From positions 56,939 through 120,938 of the forward strand of contig NZ_JANIJX010000009.1 in NCBI RefSeq assembly GCF_024580735.1: DNA of 64,000 nt, given 5' to 3'. Of this stretch, positions 1 through 8,917 are shown in pieces. Numbering within the stretch: the stretch's first letter is position 1; every line of letters starts with the position of its first letter. The stretch is from Brevibacterium moorei. GTDB taxonomy: Bacteria > Actinomycetota > Actinomycetes > Actinomycetales > Brevibacteriaceae. A program made the translations under genes and the position numbers. A model generated the notes under the pieces. It saw only the letters and a program-made list of their open reading frames with translations, searched no databases and was not told the origin of the DNA.

Positions 1-1
1 C

Positions 2-898
2 CGCGGTTACCCCAAGGAGTTCTCCCTGGGCATCACCGGCGCCTCCTCGCTCATCGCCCCGATGCTGCCGCCGTCGATCCCCGCGATCATCTTCGCGGTT
101 ACCGCCGGCGTGTCCGTCGGATCGCTGTTCGCCTCCGGTATCATCCCGGCGCTGATCCTGGTCGTGCTGCTGTGCATCACCGTGTGGTTCATGATGCGCA
201 AGCGCAACGATCTGCGTCTGGACAAGGCGAGCTGGGGCGAGCGCGGTAAGAAGGCGCTCAAGGCCATTCCGCCGGCCGGTGCGGCCGTGGTGATCCTCGG
301 CGGCATCCTCTCTGGCATCTTCACCCCGACCGAGGCCAGCGCGATCGGCGTGGCCTATGTGGCGGTCCTGGCGATCTGCTACCGGAACCTGAGCTGGAAG
401 AACCTCAAGCACGCCCTGGTGACCACGGTGGAGACCGCCGGCGGCACCCTGCTGATCGTCGCGGCGGCCGGCCTGTTCGGCTGGGTCCTGGCCCGTGAGC
501 AGGCCCCGCAGCTGGCCGCCGATGTGATCCTGGGGATCACCGACCGGCCCCTGGTGTTCCTGATTCTGGCCAATATCCTGCTGCTGATCGTGGGCGCGGT
601 ACTCGAACCGACCTCGGCGATCCTGATCCTGGCGCCGGTGCTGGTCCCGGTGGCCGAGGCCTTCGGCCTGAGCCCGATCCACTTCGGCACCATGATGATC
701 TTCAACCTGATGATCGGTCTGCTGACCCCGCCGGTGGGGCTGGTGCTGTTCGTGCTGTCATCGGTCACGAAGTATCCGGTGACGACCGTGATCAAGGGCG
801 CCGTGCCGTTCTTCATCCCGATGCTCGTGACCCTGTGCCTGATCTCCTTCATCCCGATGATCAGCCTGTGGCTGCCCGGGACGCTGGGACTGGGGTAG
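2..898 (+). CDS. TRAP transporter large permease subunit (DctM type), 3' part
   Basis: The reading frame is open from the window edge, so the 5' end is missing; about 298 residues remain. DctM proteins form the membrane domain of TRAP transporters, which import carboxylates and related acids with a periplasmic-type binding protein. The fragment begins in the conserved stretch with a PPSIPAIIF motif followed by a conserved SVGSLFASGIIP segment, then alternates long hydrophobic helices with a charged loop (MMRKRNDLRLDKASWGERG). Near the end, LMIGLLTPPVGLVLFV is the family's second PPxG-type signature. The small subunit and binding protein should lie upstream, outside the window. A decayed GntR regulator lies convergently downstream across a long palindrome. 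Confidence 0.9.
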   Translation, partial: RGYPKEFSLGITGASSLIAPMLPPSIPAIIFAVTAGVSVGSLFASGIIPALILVVLLCITVWFMMRKRNDLRLDKASWGERGKKALKAIPPAGAAVVILGGILSGIFTPTEASAIGVAYVAVLAICYRNLSWKNLKHALVTTVETAGGTLLIVAAAGLFGWVLAREQAPQLAADVILGITDRPLVFLILANILLLIVGAVLEPTSAILILAPVLVPVAEAFGLSPIHFGTMMIFNLMIGLLTPPVGLVLFVLSSVTKYPVTTVIKGAVPFFIPMLVTLCLISFIPMISLWLPGTLGLG

Positions 899-917
899 GG
901 CCGAGCTGAGCACATCC

Positions 918-975
918 CATACGGAAACCTGCAGGCCATACGCGTATACGCGTATGGCCTGCAGGTTTCCGTATG
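918..975. repeat. 58-bp perfect palindrome between convergent genes
   Basis: Two 29-base arms (918-946 and 947-975) are exact reverse complements with no spacer. The centre holds two overlapping ATACGCGTAT sites, and each arm holds a CCTGCAGG site. It lies 19 bases past the TRAP permease stop and before the 3' end of the convergent regulator remnant. It could be a bidirectional terminator, although there is no T-tract, or an operator. A zero-spacer palindrome this long can extrude as a cruciform. Confidence 0.9.
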
Positions 976-1008
976 TTCTGGGCTCCGCGCGGGGCCCCAC
1001 GCCCCGGC

Positions 1009-1320
1009 TCAGCGGATGCTGGCGATCGAACGGTCCCTGACATTGTCGATATGGGCGGCGATGGCAGCCATCGCGGTCGCCGTATCCCCGGCGCGCAGCG
1101 CACGCAGGATCGCCTCGTGCTCGATGACCGCCTCCCTGACGTCATCGGGCCCGCTGTGGGCGCTTTGGCGCATCCGATTGGTCAGCGCGCCGATTCCGGT
1201 GCCGGAGAAGGTGGCCAACTGCTGCTTCGGCGGGGCGGACGGGACGACGCTGTACATCTGCGCCTCGACCAGCATCTACCGCATCCGCACGAACGCGCGG
1301 GACGCGCGCACGCTGGCCTA
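1009..1320 (-). pseudogene. GntR-family regulator (FCD domain) C-terminal remnant
   Basis: Reading leftward, an 88-codon open stretch ends with a typical FCD-domain C-terminus: VREAVIEHEAILRALRAGD, then an alanine-rich helix AAIAAHIDNVRDRSI. FCD regulators normally run about 220-240 residues with an N-terminal winged helix. Here the frame upstream hits TAG at 1276-1278, continues as FCD-like sequence (ASVRASRAFVRMR), then hits another TAG at 1318-1320. No winged-helix portion is visible further upstream before the MFS gene. This is a degraded gene, probably once the regulator of the adjoining TRAP transporter; that pairing is inferred from position and from family habit. Confidence 0.75.
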
Positions 1321-1456
1321 CGGATGAGGCGGGGCCCGACACGTACGGGCCCGGCGGGTGCATAATAGTCGGTGGCCCTCATCCGGTGGGGTGCGTACGA
1401 GCCAGCCCTCCGGCGGCTGAGCCCATTTCCGCATTCCGACCGTGAAAGGCCCCCGC

Positions 1457-2722
1457 ATGCCCACGCCCGAACCCGCCGCCACCGAAGCCCGGCCCCCGGC
1501 GAGCACACCCATCGTGCACGATCCGAAGTACCAGCGCAAGGCCATCGTCGCCGCGGCCGTCGGCTATGGCCTCGACGGATTCGACCTGATGATCCTGAGC
1601 TTCGCGCTCTCCGGCATCATCGCCTCCTTCGGCCTGACCGACGTCCAGGCCGGTTCCCTGTCGACCATCACCCTGCTGGGCGCGGTGGTCGGCGGCGTGG
1701 TGTTCGGCGCCCTGGCCGATCGCCTGGGCCGGGTCAAGGTGCTGACCTGGACGGTCCTGCTGTTCGCCGTGTTCACCGGCCTGTCCGCCGTTGCCCAGGG
1801 CTACTGGGACATGGCCGCCTACCGATTCGTCGCCGGGATCGGGATCGGCGGTGAGTTCGGCATCGGCATGGCCCTGGCCGCCGAGGCCGTGGCCAGCCAC
1901 CAGCGGGCCCGCGGCACCTCCTGGGTCGGGGTGGGCTTCCAGCTGGGCGTGTTCGTCGCCGCCATCGCATCCGGTCCGGTCATCGCCCTGTGGGGCTGGC
2001 GGGCCCTCTTCGTCATCGGCATCCTGCCGGCGATCGCGGCCTTCTTCATCCGCCGCGGGGTCGATGAGCCGGAGCACTTCACCCAGGCCAAGGCCGCCGG
2101 AGAGCTGGGCGGGGCGTCGTTCGCCCACCAGGTGGGGGAACTGTTCAAGGACGCGCGCACCACCCGGATCACCATTGCGATGATCATCCTGACGACCGTG
2201 CAGAACTTCGGGTACTTCGGCATCATCACCTGGCTGCCGAACTACCTGGCGACCTCCCTGGGCCTGGGCGTGACCAAGGGATCGCTGTGGACCGCTGTGA
2301 CCGTGGCGGGGATGCTGTGCGGCATCCTGATCTTCGGGGTGCTGGCCGACAAGCTGGGCCGCCGACCGGCGTTCTGGATCTTCCAGGCGGGCGCGATCGT
2401 GTCCATCCTGGTCTACAGCCAGCTGACCGGTCCCACGGCACTGCTGGTGGGCGGCTTCTTCATGGGCGCCTTCGCCAACGGCATGCTGGGCGGTCACGGG
2501 GCCCTGCTGGCAGAGCTCTATCCCACGCACGTGCGGGCGCTGGCGCAGAACCTGCTATTCAATGTGGGCCGGGCCCTGGGCGGGTTCGCCCCTGTGGTCA
2601 TCGCGCTGCTGGCCGGTTCGGTGGGCTTCGGCGCGGCACTCGCCTTCCTACCGATCATCTACGTTGTGCAGTTCCTGGCCATGTTCATGCTGCCCGAGCG
2701 CAAGGGCCAGACCCTGGCCTGA
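1457..2722 (+). CDS. MFS transporter, aromatic acid:H+ symporter (AAHS)-like
   Basis: A 421-residue, 12-helix major facilitator protein that probably imports an aromatic or related organic acid with protons. An AAHS-like signature follows the first helix start (GYGLDGFDLMILSFALSGI). The MFS loop motif is GALADRLGRVKVL between helices 2 and 3, and is repeated in the second half as GVLADKLGRRPAFW. A further match is the RFVAGIGIGGEFGIGMAL segment. An upstream in-frame GTG at 1442 exists, but the ATG at 1457 has GAAAGG about 7 bases before it and is preferred. It is a single gene, convergent with the small membrane protein at 2741. Substrate is not determinable from sequence. Confidence 0.85.
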   Translation: MPTPEPAATEARPPASTPIVHDPKYQRKAIVAAAVGYGLDGFDLMILSFALSGIIASFGLTDVQAGSLSTITLLGAVVGGVVFGALADRLGRVKVLTWTVLLFAVFTGLSAVAQGYWDMAAYRFVAGIGIGGEFGIGMALAAEAVASHQRARGTSWVGVGFQLGVFVAAIASGPVIALWGWRALFVIGILPAIAAFFIRRGVDEPEHFTQAKAAGELGGASFAHQVGELFKDARTTRITIAMIILTTVQNFGYFGIITWLPNYLATSLGLGVTKGSLWTAVTVAGMLCGILIFGVLADKLGRRPAFWIFQAGAIVSILVYSQLTGPTALLVGGFFMGAFANGMLGGHGALLAELYPTHVRALAQNLLFNVGRALGGFAPVVIALLAGSVGFGAALAFLPIIYVVQFLAMFMLPERKGQTLA

Positions 2723-2740
2723 GGACTGCATCCGGGGTGT

Positions 2741-3184
2741 CTAGTCCTCCGCGGTCTTGGACTCCAACGCCTCCTGTGCCACACCGAGGAGGCCCGCCCC
2801 GGCAACCATCCACGGGCGTGGCCGGCGAACCCCGGCGCGGCGCAGTCCGTGTTCGATCCAGCGGTCGAGGTAGACCGTCAGCAGCGTGCCTCCGGCGCCC
2901 AGGACGGACCCCATCCCGGCTGCCACGGCAATGATGACGGGGGAGGGTATCGGCCGTTCCCCGGACGGTTCGGTTTGAGGGGAATCGGGCGTGGGGGACT
3001 TCTCCCAGGACTTATCCGGGTTCACATAGGCCACTGTCCCGGCGAGGGCTGCTCCGCCCATGGCCCCCACCGCCGCGGCCAGGGCCAGGCGGCGACCGCG
3101 GAGCCGTCCGAAGGGGATCATGGTCGAGGCCGCATAGGCGGAGCCGACGACCAGGGCTTTCGTCGTTCGTCCACTCACGTGCAT
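2741..3184 (-). CDS. Small membrane protein of unknown function
   Basis: A 147-residue protein with no family I recognise. Two hydrophobic segments are visible: an Ala/Gly-rich one around residues 32-53 and a second around 80-105. They are joined by a proline-rich hydrophilic linker (KSWEKSPTPDSPQTEPSGE). The C-terminus is basic, then amphipathic. This suggests two membrane spans with an external linker. The ATG at 3184 has GGAG only 2 bases away, while a GTG at 3178 has the same GGAG at 7 bases, so the true start may be 3178. It is transcribed alone, between an MFS gene and a LysR regulator. Confidence 0.65.
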   Translation of the reverse strand: MHVSGRTTKALVVGSAYAASTMIPFGRLRGRRLALAAAVGAMGGAALAGTVAYVNPDKSWEKSPTPDSPQTEPSGERPIPSPVIIAVAAGMGSVLGAGGTLLTVYLDRWIEHGLRRAGVRRPRPWMVAGAGLLGVAQEALESKTAED

Positions 3185-3209
3185 GCTCCGACCCTAACAA
3201 TCCGGGCGC

Positions 3210-4106
3210 TTATTCCAAGAGGTGTGGGGCTATCGCCTCGCGCACCAGGTCGCGGAACCAGACATTGGGTCGGTGTGCGTCGAGGATAGTGGGCCACACC
3301 AGGGAATAGTCGATGAGCGTGTCCTCCATCGGCAGGTCGACGACCTTGATCCGCGGCGAGGACCGGGCGCCGTGCCAGCTCAGCGCCACTAGGTTGTTGC
3401 CCGTTACCAGTGAGTGCAGTGCCGGTGTCGTCTCCAGGACGATCCGGGTGTTCAGAGTCAGTCCCAGGGCGGCGAGCTCGGCATCGATGAGTTCGTGGAT
3501 GAGGGCCCTGCGGATGACGATATTGGGCAGGGCCGCGAACGCCTCGATGCTCAGTCCTGCATGGACGCGCGCGTCGTCGATGCCGGCCATGAGGCGGAAG
3601 CGCACAGTGCCGATTCGTGCGCTCGACATGCCGTTGGGCACACGCCTGGTGGGGACCATGGCCACGCCGAAGTTCTTCCGGTCGAGGAATCGGACCATAT
3701 TGGCATCTGTCAGCGTCGACGGGGCCAGGGTCGCCGCCGGAGCGAGTTCGTGCAGGCGGGTGTAGATGTCGTGCAGGGTCACCGCATTGATGAAATCGGG
3801 CAGCAGCAGATTGAACTCCCCGGATTCCGTGGCAGGGTCGAAGTCGTCGGCCAGCAGGCGGTTCTCCACGGTCCCCATGAGTTCCTGAGCGATGGGCAAA
3901 AGGCGTTCGGCCTCGGGGGTTAAGACCATGACCCGCCCGGAGCGGTAGAGCAGTTCATCGGCGAATACGGAGCGCAGACGGCCAAGTGCGTGTGAGCAGG
4001 CGCCCTGGGTGATCCCCAGGCGCACGGCCGCTGCAGTGACGCTGCGTTCCTCCAGCAGGGCGTGCAGGGACCGGATGAGGTTGAGGTCCAGATTCGATAC
4101 ATGCAT
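3210..4106 (-). CDS. LysR-family transcriptional regulator
   Basis: A 298-residue protein with the N-terminal LysR winged helix-turn-helix (DLNLIRSLHALLEERSVTAA, then GITQGACSHALGRLR) and an effector-binding domain from about residue 90. It is divergent from the MFS-sulfatase operon starting at 4203, the usual LysR arrangement for an activator of the neighbouring operon. Sulfate-ester genes in other bacteria are often under LysR control (CysB, Cbl and AtsR types). This protein's N-terminus looks more like the NodD/PcpR-type subgroup than CysB, so the effector is unknown. The intergenic region is AT-rich and can hold both promoters. Confidence 0.88.
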   Translation of the reverse strand: MHVSNLDLNLIRSLHALLEERSVTAAAVRLGITQGACSHALGRLRSVFADELLYRSGRVMVLTPEAERLLPIAQELMGTVENRLLADDFDPATESGEFNLLLPDFINAVTLHDIYTRLHELAPAATLAPSTLTDANMVRFLDRKNFGVAMVPTRRVPNGMSSARIGTVRFRLMAGIDDARVHAGLSIEAFAALPNIVIRRALIHELIDAELAALGLTLNTRIVLETTPALHSLVTGNNLVALSWHGARSSPRIKVVDLPMEDTLIDYSLVWPTILDAHRPNVWFRDLVREAIAPHLLE

Positions 4107-4202
4107 TCAGTACATACTAGCTATTAACTATATGCACTGGTTTTATATGTAGTCCGCTCCTAGTCTGTGGTTATCCAATTTCTTCAACGACGCAGGATTG
4201 AG
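4107..4202. promoter_or_regulatory. Divergent promoter/operator region, LysR to sulfatase operon
   Basis: This 96-base spacer is much richer in A and T than its surroundings, for example TATTAACTATATGCA and GGTTTTATATG. It contains CATA(N14)TATG, a partial dyad of the size LysR proteins bind, next to -10-like TATATG hexamers. It must carry the regulator's own promoter and the rightward operon's promoter. The exact elements are not resolved by eye. Confidence 0.5.
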
Positions 4203-5534
4203 ATGACTTCCGTGCAGAGTTCCACCGGTGCCATGCGTGCCCGGACCACTTCCGCCCCGGCTCCGGCCAGGCCCGTGAGCATGGGCAGGGCCTGGGCCGT
4301 GACCGTCATGGTCGTATTGCTCATGATGATCAACTTCGGCGACAAGGCCGTCCTGGGCCTGGCCGCAGCCCCTATCATGAAGGAGCTGGGGATCAGCGCC
4401 GCCCAGTTCGGCGCGATCTCCTCCAGTTTCTTCTTCCTCTTCAGCCTCTCCGCCCTGTTCGTCGGCTGGCTGTCCAAGCGCTTCTCGACCTTCTGGATCC
4501 TGCTGGTCCTGGCCCTGCTGTGGTCGATCACCGCGACCCCGATCATCTTCGCCGCAAGCCTGCCGATGCTCTACCTGAGCCGGATCTCGTTGGGTGCGGC
4601 CGAGGGGCCCACCAGCCCGATGACGGTCCATGCGGTGCAGAAGTGGTTCCCCGCCCGCAGCCGCGGCCTGCCGACTGCGATGACCCAGATCGGTTCGGCG
4701 CTGGGCGTCGCGATCGCCTCGCCGGTCCTGGGATACTTCATCGCCGTCCACGGCTGGCGCAGCGCCCTCGTCGTCCTGGCCATCGCCGGCGTCGTCTGGG
4801 CTGCGGCCTGGCTGTTCATCGGCAAGGAGGGGCCGCTGGAGACCCTGGCCGCCGCGGATTCAGGCGATGTGGCCAAGGACGCCCAGGCGGACGTCCGCGT
4901 GTCCTTCTGGAAACTCCTGTTCAACCGCACCACGGTGGGCCTGATGCTGGCCGGGATCGGCTGCTACTGGTTGGTCGCCGGCGGCATCGCCTGGATGCCC
5001 AGCCTGCTGGAGGCCAAGGGCTTCGACTTCACCCACGCCGCGCTCATCGCCGGCCTGCCATCGGTGGTCTCCGCCGCCTCCATGCTCATCATCCCGCCGG
5101 TCCTGGACCGGATGGTGTTCCGCGGGCGCAGCCAGCGGGCCTGCTACGGCGGCGGCCTGGCCGTGGTCATGGTGATCTCAGCGCTGTGCCTGTTCCTGGC
5201 CCCGGCCCTGACCGGCGGCGCCCTGGTGGCAGCACTCGTCATCGCCTTCGGCATCGGCGGGGTGACATTCCCGCTGACCTTCCTGGTGCTGGCCCAGTAC
5301 AGCCCGGTCAAATCCCGCGGCGCCCTGCAGGCCACGACCACGGCGGTCGTCACCTTCACCGGCGTCATCGCCCCCGCCGCGATCGGCGCACTGCTGACCT
5401 CGGCCGGGTCCATGGCCGCGGGCGCGAACACCGTGTTCCTGGTCTCCGGGGTCCTGGTCGCCGTCTGCACCGCCATCGGCGTTCCCTTGATCCATCCCGC
5501 TGCCACCATCGCCAAGCTGGGCGTCAAGGCCTGA
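4203..5534 (+). CDS. MFS transporter, likely organosulfate or organic anion uptake
   Basis: A 443-residue major facilitator protein with about 12 hydrophobic helices. The N-terminal part shows GDKAVLGLAAAPIMKELGIS and FVGWLSKRFSTFWIL, resembling the anion:cation symporter type. A further landmark is SRISLGAAEGPTSPMTVHAV. I chose ATG 4203, preceded by AGGA at 5 bases, over an in-frame GTG at 4167 that has no ribosome-binding site. It is the first gene of the sulfatase operon, 36 bases before the sulfatase. Position suggests it imports the sulfated substrate or exports the desulfated product; this is inference. Confidence 0.82.
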   Translation: MTSVQSSTGAMRARTTSAPAPARPVSMGRAWAVTVMVVLLMMINFGDKAVLGLAAAPIMKELGISAAQFGAISSSFFFLFSLSALFVGWLSKRFSTFWILLVLALLWSITATPIIFAASLPMLYLSRISLGAAEGPTSPMTVHAVQKWFPARSRGLPTAMTQIGSALGVAIASPVLGYFIAVHGWRSALVVLAIAGVVWAAAWLFIGKEGPLETLAAADSGDVAKDAQADVRVSFWKLLFNRTTVGLMLAGIGCYWLVAGGIAWMPSLLEAKGFDFTHAALIAGLPSVVSAASMLIIPPVLDRMVFRGRSQRACYGGGLAVVMVISALCLFLAPALTGGALVAALVIAFGIGGVTFPLTFLVLAQYSPVKSRGALQATTTAVVTFTGVIAPAAIGALLTSAGSMAAGANTVFLVSGVLVAVCTAIGVPLIHPAATIAKLGVKA

Positions 5535-5570
5535 CCGGCACCCACCGTACAAACAAGCGAAAGGCAATCC

Positions 5571-7925
5571 GTGTCCAATCTCAAACACATCGCGCCCGCC
5601 CCGGCCGAGGCCCGCAAGCACCTGCCGATCGCCGATGAATGGGGCCCGGTCAACACCTCGCGGGACCTCGCCGGGGCGCAGACCGTCGGCCTGGGCTCGG
5701 CCGCCCGTGACCACGCCGGACCCAATGTCCTCATCGTGCTGCTCGACGATATGGGTTTCGGCGCCAGCTCGCCCTACGGCGGGCCCTGCCGGATGCCCAC
5801 GGCCGAACGCCTGGCCGAGTCCGGCCTGCGCTACACCCGGTTCCACACCACCGCACTGTGCTCGCCCACCCGGCAGTCTCTGATGACCGGGCGGAACCAT
5901 CACGCGGTCAATATGGCCGGCATCACCCATATGGCCACCTCGGTCCCCGGCTACACCTCCGTGCGGCCCAACACCGCGGCGACTCTGCCGGAAGTGCTAC
6001 GCCTCAACGGTTACGCCACCGGGGCGTTCGGCAAAATGCACCAGACCCCACAGTGGGAATCGACCCCGGCGGGGCCCTTCGACCGCTGGCCGACCGGGGA
6101 GGGCTTCGAGAGGTTCTACGGTTTCCTCGACGGGGAATCCGACCAGTACAACCCCCTGCTCTACGACGGCACCGTGCCCGTGGAGAAACCGGACGACCCG
6201 GACTACCACTTCAGCGTCGACATCACCGATCACGCGATCGACTGGGTGCGGATGCAGAACACGCTGGCCCCGGACAGGCCGTTCTTCTGCTATCTGTCCT
6301 TCGGCGCCACCCACGCCCCGCACCACGCCCCGCAATCCTGGATCGAGAAGTACCGGGGCCGCTTCGACGCCGGCTGAGACGCCGAACGCGAACGCATCCT
6401 TGACTCCCAGCAGGCGCTGGGCGTGGTGCCCGAGGCCGCGGAACTCACTACCCGCCACGCGGAGATCCCCGCCTGGGCGGACTTAAGCGACAAGGAGCGG
6501 ATGGTCGCCGCCCGGCTGATGGAGGCCTACGCCGGCTTCGCCGAACACACCGACCACCAGGTGGGCAGGCTGCTCGATGCTCTCGAAGGGATCGACCGGC
6601 TGGAGAACACACTGGTCTTCTACATCCTGGGCGACAACGGGGCCAGTGCCGAGGGCGGGATCCACGGCACCATCAACGAGAAGGCCTCGCTCAACGGCGT
6701 CCACCATTCGCTGGACGAGGTGATCGAACGGCTCGACGAGATCGGTTCCGAGACCTCGTTCAACCACTATCCGGCCGGCTGGGCACACGCCATGGACACC
6801 CCCTATCAGTGGACCAAGCAGGTCGCCTCCCGCTGGGGCGGCACCCGGGTGGGGATGATCGTGCACTGGCCCGCCGGGATCGGGCAGGTGGGCGGGGTGC
6901 GCAACGACTGGCGCCACGTCAACGACATCTATCCGACCGTGCTCGAGGCCCTGGGTCTACCCGTGCCGGAAACGGTCGCCGGAGTGTCCCAGCAGCGCCT
7001 CGACGGCACCAGCATGACCGGTACCTTCGCCGCGGACACAGTGCGGGAATCCGGGGTGGTGCAGTACTTCGAGATGTTCGGCAACCGCGGCATCTACGCC
7101 GACGGCTGGTCGGCCTGCACCAAGCACGGCACACCCTGGTCCAGTGCGGACACGCCCGCCTTCGACGATGACCGCTGGGAGCTCTACGCCCCAGACGACT
7201 GGACCCAGGCCCACGACCTGGCGCAGGAGATGCCGGAGAAACTGCGGGAACTCCAAGAGTTGTTCGACCGCGAGGCCGTGGCGAACAAGGTCTACCCGCT
7301 CGACGACCGCCGCAAGCAGCTGTTCAATCCCGATATCGCCGGCCGGCCCGATCTGGCCCGCGGCCGAACCCGGATGCGCCTGCACCCGGGGATGCGCCGG
7401 CTCCCGGAATCGGCGATCCCCAATGTCAAGAACAAGTCCTTCGCCGTCACCTCGACCGTCACCGTGGGTGAAAGCGCGGACGGGGTACTGCTGAGCCAGG
7501 GGGACCGGTTCGGCGGCTGGTTGTTCCACCTGGACGCCGGCCGGCCCGCCTATACGCACAATTACTTCTCCACCGAGATCTTCACCGTCGCAGCCGAAAC
7601 CGTGCTGGCGCCGGGCGAGCACGAGTTGCGGATGGACTTCACGGTCGATCCCGACCCCGGGTTCGGCCGCGGTGGCACCGTGGTGCTCACCGTCGACGGT
7701 GCCGAGGCCGCACGCGGGCGGGTGCCCAAGACCGTCCCGTTCATCTTCTCCGGCACCACCGATGTGGGTTGCGATACCGGTAGCGGGATCATCTCCGGCT
7801 ACCGGAGGGCCCAGGGCGGTTTCACCGGGTACATCGAATACGTGGACGTTCAGATCTTCCCCGACGCCGGCGCGCTTCCCACCCCGCCTCAGAAGGTCAG
7901 GCAGATCGCGGAGACGATCCAGTGA
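5571..7925 (+). pseudogene. Type I (formylglycine) arylsulfatase, interrupted by an in-frame TGA
   Basis: Two collinear open stretches in one frame (268 codons, then codons 270-784) together encode a full-length arylsulfatase of about 784 residues. The metal-binding start GPNVLIVLLDDMGFG (50-64) and the active-site signature C97-S-P-T-R are present; that cysteine would be oxidised to formylglycine. The break is TGA at 6375-6377, inside KYRGRFDAG-stop-DAERERI. Arylsulfatases of this type normally have tryptophan here, so one TGG-to-TGA change explains it. Both halves keep good coding sequence, so the mutation is recent, is a sequencing error, or is read through. An FGE gene overlaps the 3' end. 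GTG start at 5571 has GCGAAAGG upstream. Confidence 0.85.
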
Positions 7926-8908
7926 GCGGGACTCTGGGTAGTGGGCAGCCCGGCTGCTGCTGTGGGTCCGCGCGCCCGGTGGGCGCCGCGGCCGCGGAAG
8001 AGCCTGTCCCGCCCGAGGTGACAGCGGCACCTGCCGCGACCTCGGCGCAGGTGGGACTGCTCGCCCTGCCCGGTGGGGAGTTCGCGATGGGTGACGCCCA
8101 CGGCGACGGGGACGTAGCCGACGGCGAGGCGCCACGCCACGCGGTGCGGCTGAGCCCCTTCTCAATCGGCGCCACGACCGTGACGAACACCGAATTCGCC
8201 GCCTTCACAGCGGCCACCGGTTATGTCACGACCGCCGAACACTACGGGTCCTCGGCCGTATTCCACCTGCTGCTGGGACCACAGTCGCAGGTATTGGGTC
8301 GCGACCCGCAGATCCCCTGGTGGTGCGAAGTGGCCGGTGCCCACTGGGCCGCACCCGAGGGCGCCGGCTCCGATATCGAGGACCGCTGGGACCATCCGGT
8401 GGTGCACGTGAGCCACGCCGATGCCCTGGCGTACTGTGCCTGGTCGTCAACCCGCCTGCCGAGCGAGGCCGAATGGGAGTTCGCCGCGCGCGGCGGGTTG
8501 AACGGCCGCCGCTACCCCTGGGGCAACCGGCTGTTGGGGTCCAGTGACACGCCGACCGAGAGCGTCTGGCCCTGCAATATCTGGCAGGGAGAATTCCCCA
8601 GCCGCAACACCGCAGCCGACGGGTACACCGGCACCGCCCCGGCGGATGCCTATGCGCCCAACGGCTACGGCCTGTACAACACGGTGGGCAATGTGTGGGA
8701 GTGGTGTGCGGACTACTTCGACCCCGCCTACTATCCGCGCTCGCCCGAGCAGGACCCACCCGGCCCCGCCGAGGGCCAGCGGCGGGTGATGCGCGGTGGG
8801 TCGTTTTTGTGCCACGACTCCTATTGCAACCGCTACCGGGTCGCCGCGCGCTCGTCGAACACCCCCGAATCATCCGCCTCGAACATCGGCTTCCGCGTCG
8901 CCCGCTGA
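7922..8908 (+). CDS. Formylglycine-generating enzyme (sulfatase-modifying factor)
   Basis: A 328-residue FGE-sulfatase-domain protein. It oxidises the CxPxR cysteine of type I sulfatases to formylglycine, using copper and oxygen. Seen: PGGEFAMGDAHGDGD near the domain start; TRLPSEAEWEFAARGG; the NVWEWCADYF block; and RGGSFLCHDSYCNRYR near the end. The two cysteines C297 and C302 have the five-residue spacing of the copper-binding active-site pair in aerobic FGEs. The N-terminus holds a GCCCG cluster. The GTG start overlaps the sulfatase stop as GTGA, implying translational coupling. Because the adjacent sulfatase is interrupted, this enzyme may now lack its cognate substrate in this locus. 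Confidence 0.93.
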   Translation: MSGTLGSGQPGCCCGSARPVGAAAAEEPVPPEVTAAPAATSAQVGLLALPGGEFAMGDAHGDGDVADGEAPRHAVRLSPFSIGATTVTNTEFAAFTAATGYVTTAEHYGSSAVFHLLLGPQSQVLGRDPQIPWWCEVAGAHWAAPEGAGSDIEDRWDHPVVHVSHADALAYCAWSSTRLPSEAEWEFAARGGLNGRRYPWGNRLLGSSDTPTESVWPCNIWQGEFPSRNTAADGYTGTAPADAYAPNGYGLYNTVGNVWEWCADYFDPAYYPRSPEQDPPGPAEGQRRVMRGGSFLCHDSYCNRYRVAARSSNTPESSASNIGFRVAR

Positions 8909-8917
8909 AAGGAACAT

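Noticed and set aside
1318..1545. Several long minus- and plus-strand frames overlapping the MFS gene starting at 1457
   Set aside because: They are high-GC shadow frames with arginine- and proline-rich, low-complexity translations. The MFS frame alone has recognisable motifs.
1379..2530. 383-codon minus-strand frame opposite the AAHS transporter
   Set aside because: Its translation is Gln/Gly/Asp-rich without any domain and lies exactly antisense to a clear MFS protein. The same holds for similar long antisense frames opposite glpK, glpD and the UvrA-like gene.
6375..6377. Reassignment of TGA to tryptophan or selenocysteine in this genome
   Set aside because: Many neighbouring genes end in TGA at natural family ends and with overlapping starts, so TGA is a stop here. 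No SECIS-like context is evident, and the expected residue is Trp, not Cys.
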